NCBI GenBank assembly: GCA_030019025.1 | Contig: JASEFR010000006.1 | Location: forward strand, 43,497-75,731 | Direction: 5' to 3' | Source of the DNA: a bacterium | Lineage (GTDB): Bacteria > Hydrothermota > Hydrothermia > UBA1063 | Length of the DNA stretch: 32,235 nucleotides | Shown: positions 24,055 through 31,509 of the stretch, one piece after another | Numbering within the stretch: position 1 is the stretch's first letter | Layout: every line of letters starts with the position of its first letter | Made by a program: the position numbers and the translations under genes | The notes under the pieces: generated by a model | Told to the model about the DNA's origin: nothing | The model's input: only the letters and a program-made list of their open reading frames with translations | Database searches by the model: none

Positions 24055-25437
24055 ATGAGGTTTTTATTTGCTTTACTTGTGCAATTTAACTTTAGCCTAA
24101 ACGGAGATTATTTCCTTGATCGAAAATCCTTAGAGGAGCATGTTTTGACCTTTGGAAACTTCCGGCATTCACTCTCCAACTTCTTAATTTTTTCAGATTT
24201 TGTTATTCAGCAGCCTTCTCAATGGAACAAGGGATTATTAGTGTTAAAACCCGGCTTTTCTTTCAATAACGATTTCGTTGAGTTAAAACTTTTTGATTTT
24301 CAGCAGCAATTTCAAAGGGGGCTCGTATTATCTCAGGTTAGTGATTTTCAGTTCAGAAGGTTGAGGTATATAAGGGGTTTTGAAATTGTGGGAAAGCATG
24401 GCGGAATAGCCCTTAACCTTTTGAGTGGCCAACTGGTTTCCTATGATTATGACAATTTTATTTTTTTCTTAACCAACGATACAACGGACGTGATTAGAGC
24501 TTTAAATATCACTTGTGAAAGAGAGAACATTGATATTGAAGCAACCTATGTTAGGTTGAACAGAAAAAATATGCCAGAAAGTTCAGCTTTTCAAGAAATT
24601 TACGGTTTTCGGAGCGAGGTTTCTCTAAAGTCAGTCAGTTTTGAAATTAATATTGGGAGGAAATGGGGTGTTGATCCAATAACTTACTCTCGACTTAAAG
24701 GCCTGGGAGTTAATGCAAACTTAATGGGCAACTTTAACTCTTTTAATATTAGCCTTTCTGGTGTCTATTACGATTCAATAAATTTCTGGAATTACAATCT
24801 TCCACCAGTTATTACTGAAAAAGAACTTTTACCAGAAGCGGGATACGCCGACAAAGGGCTGAGCCTACTCTGTACTTATAACATCTCTGATTCCTATTTT
24901 GAATTGCAACTCGCCAGTATAGTTGATTTAAAGGAAAATAGCATTATAAGTCCTTCTTATAGTAAAGCCTTTCAAGAGGGGTATTTAAAATTCTATGGAC
25001 ATGTTAATGGAATACCTTTGAATTTGAAAGGCGCAAGGGAGAAGTATCTCAGAGTTGAGCCTGAATACCAGACATTATTGACTTATTACCTTGAAGCACA
25101 TTCTGAGTTTAATTTCAAAGTGCCAATTGAGTTAGGTTTTAAAATCACCCGAAGTCAAGAGGATAGCATAAAATACTGGATGACTGAAATTACTTATGGG
25201 CTGAATCTATTTGAAAATCTTAGTGCTTCCTTTCAGATTGAGTATTCTACCAAGAAAATCCCCCGTTTCAATAACGAGAATTTTTGGGCGACTTTTGAAG
25301 TGATATACCGCTTTGAAAATGGGAGTATTGCTTTGTCTTATGGGAAAAGGAGGGGAGGACTCGTATGCTCTGGCGGAATGTGCAGGATTTTGCCCTCCTT
25401 TGATGGTTTAAAACTGGGACTTAATATCGGGTACTAA
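24055..25437 (+). CDS. Outer-membrane barrel-like protein with C-terminal CSGGMC motif (DUF6029-like)
   Basis: A 460-residue exported protein beginning MRFLFALLVQFNFSLNGDY, a short signal. The rest alternates hydrophobic and polar residues with many Phe, Tyr and Asn, typical of a large beta-barrel. Two features stand out: QRGLVLSQ near residues 82-89, and RRGGLVCSGGMCRILPSFDG at the end with Cys438 and Cys443. I associate these with DUF6029-like proteins of Bacteroidetes and Chlorobi-type genomes, though this is from memory and weak. It starts two bases after the TlpA-like stop. The cysteine pair near the C-terminus could be a disulfide formed or broken by the neighbouring redox proteins (inference). 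Confidence 0.6.
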   Translation: MRFLFALLVQFNFSLNGDYFLDRKSLEEHVLTFGNFRHSLSNFLIFSDFVIQQPSQWNKGLLVLKPGFSFNNDFVELKLFDFQQQFQRGLVLSQVSDFQFRRLRYIRGFEIVGKHGGIALNLLSGQLVSYDYDNFIFFLTNDTTDVIRALNITCERENIDIEATYVRLNRKNMPESSAFQEIYGFRSEVSLKSVSFEINIGRKWGVDPITYSRLKGLGVNANLMGNFNSFNISLSGVYYDSINFWNYNLPPVITEKELLPEAGYADKGLSLLCTYNISDSYFELQLASIVDLKENSIISPSYSKAFQEGYLKFYGHVNGIPLNLKGAREKYLRVEPEYQTLLTYYLEAHSEFNFKVPIELGFKITRSQEDSIKYWMTEITYGLNLFENLSASFQIEYSTKKIPRFNNENFWATFEVIYRFENGSIALSYGKRRGGLVCSGGMCRILPSFDGLKLGLNIGY

Positions 25438-25611
25438 GGTAAGATGAATTAAAGTTATTTGTGGGATTTGAAACCCCTTACTCGATTTTTTATTACATCC
25501 AATGTGTTTATTTAAACTAACGAGCAACTGGGGCTTTGAACTATGTCTTTCATTCTTTTAGATGGGATTTTAAAGTCCTACATTCGCTCTTTAACAAGGA
25601 AGACTTCAGGA

Positions 25612-26526
25612 TTAAAAACCCTTTGTGAGTTTAAATCCCCCATAGATTGCGTAGTTGATTTTTGTCTCTTTGAAACCCAGAGTAAACCCAGTTTCTAAAA
25701 TTACGTTATTGCTCATTACGTATCTATAGTCAAGGAGAGAGATAAACGTTTTATTGTCTATGTCTAAGAAGCAAAGAAAATATGGAATTTCAAAGATGCG
25801 GTCTTGGAATTTTACTTCAACAGCAAGCAGGTTTTTTGTCAGCATATAATTTGCAGGGATTATCGTGAGTTCAGGATAACTGGAATGGGAGAAACTCACC
25901 AAAAGCAGGGTGTTCCTTACTGGAAACTCAACGCTGGCTGTGACTTTCAGTATAGAATCCTTTAGGAAGCTCTGCATCTTTGCAGTCAGTTTACCGAAAT
26001 AACCGCAATAGCCTCCAATATTTAAGCCCTTTTTTATCTCGCTGTAGACACCTATCTCAAATTTTGAGAATCCTTTTGACAGCTGAGCCTTCACAATGTC
26101 AGATGTGCTCTCTTTAAATGTGTAAAAAAGAGTTGGCGTTATTATATCGTTTATGAATCTTAAAAAAAGACCTTTTTCTCCTTCAAATTCCGTTTCAACA
26201 GTTTCAAAAGCTACGGGATAGAAAAAGGGATTGAAGAGCCCCGGAAATCCGGGGATGTACAGGATTTTTCCTCCTTTAATTTCCAGGCCATTATGCTGGT
26301 ATTTTAAGTAACACTGGTAAATCTTCCCCCTGATATCGGTAGAATCCTCTGTTTTAATTGCATTTAGTCCAAAGTCTGAGTAAAGCCTGAAATCGTTAAA
26401 CTTCAAGTTAATGTTAACGGAAGGTCTTAATATCCCCGTAAAGTTTTCACTTTTAGAGTCATAAAATCCAAAGGCTGATAATCCAAACTTTAAAGTAGAA
26501 AGAAAGATTAATGCCAGAACTTTCAT
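25612..26526 (-). CDS. Predicted outer-membrane barrel at the end of the Lol-like operon
   Basis: A 304-residue exported protein starting MKVLALIFLSTLKFGLSAFG, a signal peptide with likely cleavage after about residue 18. The mature part is made of alternating strands with turns such as GLFNPFFYPVAFETVETEF and ends in GGFKLTKGF, an outer-membrane type terminus with final Phe. I recognise no family. Its ATG overlaps the stop of the LolA-like gene by four bases, so it belongs to the ABC transporter unit and may be the outer-membrane end of that export route (inference). The 174 bases to the convergent neighbour contain a short T-run at 25485-25490 after a weak GGG/CCC inverted repeat and no gene. 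Confidence 0.6.
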   Translation of the reverse strand: MKVLALIFLSTLKFGLSAFGFYDSKSENFTGILRPSVNINLKFNDFRLYSDFGLNAIKTEDSTDIRGKIYQCYLKYQHNGLEIKGGKILYIPGFPGLFNPFFYPVAFETVETEFEGEKGLFLRFINDIITPTLFYTFKESTSDIVKAQLSKGFSKFEIGVYSEIKKGLNIGGYCGYFGKLTAKMQSFLKDSILKVTASVEFPVRNTLLLVSFSHSSYPELTIIPANYMLTKNLLAVEVKFQDRIFEIPYFLCFLDIDNKTFISLLDYRYVMSNNVILETGFTLGFKETKINYAIYGGFKLTKGF

Positions 26527-27230
26527 TTTTTGAGTTCGCTCAATAAGAAGTACTTTTCAGGGACGGGAATATCTAATTCAATTTCTTTAAAAACAAACTT
26601 GGTGTAAGAATCTTTAAGCCGTAAATCTCTCATCACAATTAGGGTGGGAAATTCTCTCCCTTTGAAGTTTCTAAATTCAACAGCTTCCACTTCTTTTATC
26701 TTTCTACCGCTTTTTGTAATTAACTCCTCTTTAAGCCAGATGCCTTTATTAGGATCCACAATCATTCTTATTTTGTAGTATGGGGCGCTTCCCGTTGTAT
26801 CCACAAGTTCTAAAATCGCATATTTCCTTTCCCCGATCATCGTATCACTCATAGAAGTTGACATATAATATTTCAAAGGATCTTCTTGCATGACGTCCTC
26901 ATAGGATAGGTCACTTCCCATGAAGGATTGCTTGAGCATATCACCAGAAAGCCTTACTACATCGTCAATATCGGGCAAGTATATGTAAAGATTATCTTTC
27001 AACTTAAGGTATTTTACACCTCTGTCTTCAGGATTCGTGAATTCCAGGTAAAAGTTTTCACTCTTGCTGTATCCTTTAAAAGATTTAGTAAGGATTCTTT
27101 TTCCTTTTTTAATCTCAATCTCGGCAGTGAAGCGGGAGGTATTGTATTTCAAGTTTCTCCTCAACTTGTTTAAAACTTCCTCTGAAGAAAATTGTTGAAA
27201 CAGAACCAATATTATAAAAATTGCTTTCAT
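26523..27230 (-). CDS. LolA-like outer membrane lipoprotein-sorting family protein
   Basis: Predicted periplasmic carrier with a LolA/LolB-like half-barrel. AGGGGGAACC directly before the ATG at 27228-27230 sets the start; a longer in-frame extension upstream has no support. Residues 1-18 are a signal peptide. The mature protein shows EIEIKKGKRILTKSFKGYSK, then NPEDRGVKYLKL, NLYIYLPDIDDVVRLSG and MGSDLSYEDVMQEDP, which is the pattern of the 'outer membrane lipoprotein-sorting protein' family (LolA_like). Such proteins often sit next to MMPL or FtsX-type exporters. The 235 residues are normal. It would receive a lipid or lipoprotein from the adjacent ABC permeases. Confidence 0.8.
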   Translation of the reverse strand: MKAIFIILVLFQQFSSEEVLNKLRRNLKYNTSRFTAEIEIKKGKRILTKSFKGYSKSENFYLEFTNPEDRGVKYLKLKDNLYIYLPDIDDVVRLSGDMLKQSFMGSDLSYEDVMQEDPLKYYMSTSMSDTMIGERKYAILELVDTTGSAPYYKIRMIVDPNKGIWLKEELITKSGRKIKEVEAVEFRNFKGREFPTLIVMRDLRLKDSYTKFVFKEIELDIPVPEKYFLLSELKK

Positions 27231-27238
27231 GGTTCCCC

Positions 27239-28453
27239 CTATATGTTTCTCAAAGTTTCTTGAGGCGTTAGTCTCTTTGCCTTCAAGGCAGGAAAGATTG
27301 AAGCCAAAAAGGACATCGAGGTGACAATTAGAAAGGCAAGAACAAGAATCCATGGATTCGCTGAAGGCCTAATTATGTAAGGGAATGGAAATTCTATTCC
27401 TTTTATCAAAGATTCAAAGTTTATTCCCTTGGTATGCAAAATTGTGTTGGTAAGAAAACCTATTAATCCACCCGCAAGGCCCCCCGTAGAACCAATAAGG
27501 GTTCCTTCTAATCCGAATAGTTTAAAGATTTCGTTATCAGTCATTCCAAGGGCTTTTAGCGTACCGATTTCTCGCATTCTTTCGAAAACAGCAACGGTCA
27601 TAGTATTAATGATGGCAAAGGCAGCAAGTAATGTGATGAGAATATAAATGTTGAGATAAAAAACGTCTGCGAATTTATAAAAAAAGGCAAATCCCCCGAG
27701 TGCGAAGGTGTAGGGATTAGCGGTAAGTCCCTCGGGTAAATGAAGGGAATTTATGAACTTATTTATATCTTTCTCCTTTTTAAGGAATACAAGTATTTCA
27801 TGGGTTCCATCACCCATTTTTAGAAGTTTTTTAGCATGTTCAAAGGATAAGACTATAAGTGAACGATCCAGAGTGGCATAACCTATCCTGGCAATTCCCG
27901 AGACGGGTAATTTTGTAGCAGATAAGCCGCCTGATACACTGTGTGTCAGAATTGTAAGAGTATCACCGGGTTTTAACTTCAAGGTGCGCGCTAAGTCTGA
28001 AGCTATAACACAACCTTTCTCTAAATCACTAGTCCCCTCTACTATTTTTTTCTTCAATTCAAAGGTTTTTGATTCCTTTTCTGGATCTATAGCGAAAAGG
28101 TAGCTGGGCTTGTTGGTTCCGTCCTTAGTAAAGACCATTCCCCCGGCTTTGATCCGCAAGGTGTAAAAGTTCACATATTTTGAATTTTCAAGAAGACTTA
28201 TGACCTCGTCAAGTTCCTCTATGTACTCTTCCTGTGGCAGGAATATCCGCCTTTCAAAGTAGTCTTTTGTTGTGATGAGAACATGTCCTGTGTCCAGTTT
28301 GATGATTAACTCTCTTGAGGCGTTGAGTGCCCCCTTAAGATACCCATGTAATGCGACTATTACAAATCCCGAAACAAAAAGGGATAGGGCGGTCAAAAAC
28401 GACCTGCGCTTATTCCTCATCAAATTTCTAAATGCAAGCTTTTTTATATCCAT
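27239..28453 (-). CDS. FtsX/LolE-type ABC transporter permease (second)
   Basis: A 404-residue inner-membrane permease. The ATG at 28451-28453, eight bases after GGAG, gives MDIKKLAFRNLMRNKRRS; a GTG three codons upstream is the alternative. One membrane helix near 20-40 is followed by a large periplasmic MacB-type domain (about 45-265) and three C-terminal helices. The cytoplasmic loop AVFERMREIGTLKALGMTDNEIFKLF is the classic FtsX-family coupling segment, and the protein ends PALKAKRLTPQETLRNI. It overlaps the first permease by ten bases; the pair shares the same fold and likely forms a heterodimer like LolC/LolE. Confidence 0.9.
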   Translation of the reverse strand: MDIKKLAFRNLMRNKRRSFLTALSLFVSGFVIVALHGYLKGALNASRELIIKLDTGHVLITTKDYFERRIFLPQEEYIEELDEVISLLENSKYVNFYTLRIKAGGMVFTKDGTNKPSYLFAIDPEKESKTFELKKKIVEGTSDLEKGCVIASDLARTLKLKPGDTLTILTHSVSGGLSATKLPVSGIARIGYATLDRSLIVLSFEHAKKLLKMGDGTHEILVFLKKEKDINKFINSLHLPEGLTANPYTFALGGFAFFYKFADVFYLNIYILITLLAAFAIINTMTVAVFERMREIGTLKALGMTDNEIFKLFGLEGTLIGSTGGLAGGLIGFLTNTILHTKGINFESLIKGIEFPFPYIIRPSANPWILVLAFLIVTSMSFLASIFPALKAKRLTPQETLRNI

Positions 28454-29643
28454 CTTAAACACTCCGCAGGTAATAAACCCTTTGCCTTTTTTGCCGGCAA
28501 GTAACTGGCGATTAATGTAGAAATTGGCCCGAGAATCAGTGAAATCCAGATACTCTTAAAATTCCACGTATTTTTTATTACCCCCGAAACTCGGTAACCG
28601 AAGTTCATGTCCTTCGGAAGCAATGGAGACCAATCAATTCCGTATTTAACCAGAAGGTAATTTATTATCACACCTAAAAGAACGCCAAAAATGGACCCTA
28701 CAACTCCAATAAGTACGCCTTCGGTTACGAAAAGTTTCATAACCTCACTATCTTTCATACCAATTGCCTTTAGGGTACCAATTTCTCTCATTCTTTCAAA
28801 AACTGCTATCATCAGGGTGTTGGTTGTACCTATAATTCCAATAAGAATTATGAAGAAAAGCAAGATGTTCTGTGAAAATTTTTTCGCTTCACTTATGGAG
28901 AGAAAATCTTTCCCTTCCTCCTGCCAGGTTTTTACTGAATATTTTGGAAGGATTTTTTCAATCTCGATCTTATATTTAAAGGAGTTTTCAAAATTGTCTG
29001 TTTTGACAAATATTTCTGAAATTTCACCTTCAAATTCCCCAATTTCGTTTAGGGAGTTTATGTGTGTAAAGACTTGAAGGTTGTTGATGATAAAGCTTGG
29101 TGCATCAATAATACCTTCCACAGTAAACTCCTTGGAAACAATAGCGCCTCTTTTCCCCTTGAAAGTTAAGTATAGAACATCACCTTCCTTTACTTTAAAT
29201 CTATCAGCGATTACACTTCCGATCCAAAGCCCTGACTGTGAGATCAGGCCATTAGTGTACTTATGTAGTTCAAAAACTGCAGTATCCTTATCTGGATCGA
29301 TTCCCACAATTATAACAGGATATTCATCTATTCCATTGTCCAGAAACCCTGCTATTTTAAGTCTTGGACATATTCCTTTGACGAAAGGCAATGACTTTAG
29401 TGTCTTTTCCACATTAATATAGGTATGCATTCTCCCTTCAAAGGTTTCTGGGTTATATTCCTCCGATGTTATTTTCAGATGTCCCGTTTCCAGGTTTATG
29501 AAGTTTTTTGTTGATTCAATCTCAAATCCATCAAGCATGCCCTGGATAACAATATAATACATTATCGCAACGCTTAAGATGGAAAAAGTTAGCAGGGTTC
29601 TCCTTTTGTGCCTGAATAAATTTCTGAAAGCCGTTTTTAACAT
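28444..29643 (-). CDS. FtsX/LolC-type ABC transporter permease (first)
   Basis: A 399-residue inner-membrane permease with the LolC/LolE/MacB topology: one helix near residues 18-38, a periplasmic domain of about 230 residues beginning INLETGHLKITSEEY, and three C-terminal helices. AVFERMREIGTLKAIGMKDSEVMKLF is nearly the same as in the second permease, showing the two are paralogues. The C-terminus SYLPAKKAKGLLPAECLRWI closes the family pattern. The ATG follows the ATPase stop by one base. With the ATPase it should form a four-subunit exporter acting on envelope lipids, lipoproteins or a small molecule; the substrate is not evident. Confidence 0.9.
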   Translation of the reverse strand: MLKTAFRNLFRHKRRTLLTFSILSVAIMYYIVIQGMLDGFEIESTKNFINLETGHLKITSEEYNPETFEGRMHTYINVEKTLKSLPFVKGICPRLKIAGFLDNGIDEYPVIIVGIDPDKDTAVFELHKYTNGLISQSGLWIGSVIADRFKVKEGDVLYLTFKGKRGAIVSKEFTVEGIIDAPSFIINNLQVFTHINSLNEIGEFEGEISEIFVKTDNFENSFKYKIEIEKILPKYSVKTWQEEGKDFLSISEAKKFSQNILLFFIILIGIIGTTNTLMIAVFERMREIGTLKAIGMKDSEVMKLFVTEGVLIGVVGSIFGVLLGVIINYLLVKYGIDWSPLLPKDMNFGYRVSGVIKNTWNFKSIWISLILGPISTLIASYLPAKKAKGLLPAECLRWI

Positions 29644-29644
29644 A

Positions 29645-30322
29645 TTATACCTCGATTTTTCCGTCCCTTAGTTTTATTATTCTTTTAGCATACTGCATTA
29701 TTAATGGATCGTGAGTGGAGAAAATAAATGTAACACCCTGCTTTTCATTAAGTTCTTTCATTAGATTTACGATATTCTTTCCTGTTTCCGAATCCAGGTT
29801 GGCTGTAGGCTCATCGGCGAGGACAAATTCGGGATCTTTAACCAGCGCTCTTGCTATGGAAACCCTTTGTTGCTCTCCACCAGAAAGTTCGAGGGGTTTA
29901 ATGTCCTTTTTGTCCTTGAGTCCAACTAATTCCAGAATCTCAAGAATTTTGCGCTCCTTCCCCTTTTTTGAAAGCCTTGGGTATTTTAGATTTAAGGCAA
30001 TTTCCACGTTTTCATAAACGTTCAGGACGGGTATAAGATTAAAACTTTGAAAAATGAAGCCAAAATAGTGCCTTCTTAACTGGGCAAGTTCATCGGAGCT
30101 TTTCTCATTTAGAACGGTATTTTCAATAAAAACTTTTCCCTTTGTAGGTTTGTCTATGCATCCTATAAGGTTAAGAAGAGTTGTTTTACCGGAACCTGAT
30201 GGCCCAACCAGGGCAATAAATTCTCCTTTTTCTACCTCGAGGTCAATGCCCTTCAGGGCATGGACTTGTACTTTTCCTGTATTGTATATCTTTTCGACTT
30301 TTTCAAGTTTTAAGAGAGGCAT
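29645..30322 (-). CDS. LolD/MacB-type ABC transporter ATPase
   Basis: A 225-residue ATPase that powers the two FtsX permeases. Walker A GPSGSGKT (40-47), Q-loop Gln92, signature LSGGEQQ (146-152), Walker B FVLADEPT (166-173) and switch His204 are all intact. The EPTANLDSETG segment and the overall length are those of the LolD/MacB/FtsE group. A strong ribosome binding site, GGAGGTAAG, stands directly before the ATG at 30320-30322. It is first of five minus-strand genes. The promoter must lie between this gene and the divergent gene at 30447; only weak -10 candidates are visible on this strand. Confidence 0.93.
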   Translation of the reverse strand: MPLLKLEKVEKIYNTGKVQVHALKGIDLEVEKGEFIALVGPSGSGKTTLLNLIGCIDKPTKGKVFIENTVLNEKSSDELAQLRRHYFGFIFQSFNLIPVLNVYENVEIALNLKYPRLSKKGKERKILEILELVGLKDKKDIKPLELSGGEQQRVSIARALVKDPEFVLADEPTANLDSETGKNIVNLMKELNEKQGVTFIFSTHDPLIMQYAKRIIKLRDGKIEV

Positions 30323-30379
30323 CTTACCTCCTTCTCAAAAATAAAGGTAAAGCAGGTTTGCGGTATTTTCAAATTCAAG

Positions 30380-30409
30380 TTGAATGCAAAATTTATCAAG
30401 TAGTATAAT
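30380..30409 (+). promoter_or_regulatory. Promoter of the tandem lipoprotein genes
   Basis: TTGAAT (30380-30385), an 18-base spacer and a perfect TATAAT (30404-30409) precede the ATG at 30447. A Shine-Dalgarno AAAGAGG at 30434-30440 follows, so this transcript has a normal leader of about 30 bases. Confidence 0.65.
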
Positions 30410-30446
30410 AAATAAACTGACTCTTGCAAGTTAAAAGAGGCTTAAT

Positions 30447-31292
30447 ATGGTAAGGAAAATCTTGGAAATAGGGGCTGGTGTATTATTGGCTTTGATGACT
30501 CTAACGGTCTCTGTTTCTACAGTTAGCAATACTGGATGTACAGTAAAAACAGATACCCTTTTTGTTCACGATACAACTTATTTGAGTGCTGTTTTCGTTG
30601 CTTTTATAGACGAAAATGACCAAGAGGCTTTTCTATTTTCTGATCCTGTTGCAGATTTAGCTTCTTCGCACGTAGTAATAGAATGGGATACAAATACATA
30701 CATATTCTCCGAGAAAGGCATTGGGCGGGGATACATATTCTTTGGAGATACCCTTTCCCTATTAGTTGGTGCTCCTTATACGCTTAGGTTGACCACCAAT
30801 TTGGGAGAATGTCAGGGAACTTTTACTATACCTGATACTGCCAACATTACTCAGCCTACAAGTGATGATACGATGAGTTTAGGTTCAAATATATTGGTTT
30901 CATGGAATAAAATTAGCAATGCATCTTTTTACGAATTGCATTACTCTTTTTCCGCATATGATAGTGGTGGGTATTGGATTGATTACGGGTACGCCGATAC
31001 TATTTTGATGGATACGATTTTCACGATTCCGGCAAGTTTTTTCAATGTTCCCGATGCGGCATTTTACCAAGCTTCAATATATGTGTACCCTTACCAAGGC
31101 CCTGCTTTAGAAGCGGGGGCTACTTCAAATACGCAGGGATCGATTAAGGGCTTTCTATACGCTGGAGGTGAGGGAGACTATGTGTATATTTACGTGGGAA
31201 CTCCTACGAGAAAGTCAGGATATTTTAAGATACCTGAACCAACCAAAGAAGCTATACGTGGTGCCATCTTAAAGAAACTTGGATTAAGATGA
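30447..31292 (+). CDS. Putative lipoprotein, tandem paralogue 1
   Basis: A 281-residue exported protein of unknown function. Residues 8-28 are hydrophobic and lead to SNTGC, with Cys31 as possible lipid anchor; the residue three before Cys is atypical for a lipobox, so plain membrane anchoring is possible. The mature part begins with a Thr/Asp linker, then a strand-rich region with AVFVAFIDENDQEAFLFSDP, then the IPDTANITQP link into a region resembling an Ig/fibronectin-like domain (SLGSNILVSWNKISNASFYELHYSF). The C-terminus is basic (KSGYFKIPEPTKEAIRGAILKKLGLR). The gene downstream encodes a clear paralogue with the same order. Confidence 0.7.
   Translation: MVRKILEIGAGVLLALMTLTVSVSTVSNTGCTVKTDTLFVHDTTYLSAVFVAFIDENDQEAFLFSDPVADLASSHVVIEWDTNTYIFSEKGIGRGYIFFGDTLSLLVGAPYTLRLTTNLGECQGTFTIPDTANITQPTSDDTMSLGSNILVSWNKISNASFYELHYSFSAYDSGGYWIDYGYADTILMDTIFTIPASFFNVPDAAFYQASIYVYPYQGPALEAGATSNTQGSIKGFLYAGGEGDYVYIYVGTPTRKSGYFKIPEPTKEAIRGAILKKLGLR
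31133..31184 (+). repeat. 52-base coding repeat, copy 1
   Basis: This segment near the 3' end of the first lipoprotein gene matches 32184-32235 in the second at 51 of 52 positions (GGA versus GAA in one codon). It encodes the GSIKGFLYA and GEGDYV segments. The two genes differ far more elsewhere, including at third codon positions. The match may extend further because copy 2 ends at the window edge. Confidence 0.9.
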
Positions 31293-31509
31293 AAAAGAAG
31301 TTTGGCATTGAATTGGGGATCTGCCTTTCTTCTGTGCGTAGCATTTTGGATATAAGAAAGTCCAGAAGTAAGTGTAGGAATAGTCCTGCATTTGTACTTT
31401 ATTTGAATATGCATAGTGTCATGAAGCATAGTGCAATAAAGTGTTGTTAGGGATAATAGCAGAATTTTCAAATCTTTAAACTAATATTGTTTGAAGGGGG
31501 GAGTATATG

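Noticed and set aside
25543-25698. A 51-codon plus-strand ORF in the gap between the two convergent units
   Set aside because: It has no ribosome binding site, overlaps the 3' end of the minus-strand barrel gene and encodes nothing recognisable.
26523-27353. Long N-terminal extension of the LolA-like protein
   Set aside because: The extra 41 residues overlap the end of the permease gene in another frame, while a ribosome binding site and signal peptide clearly mark the start at 27230.
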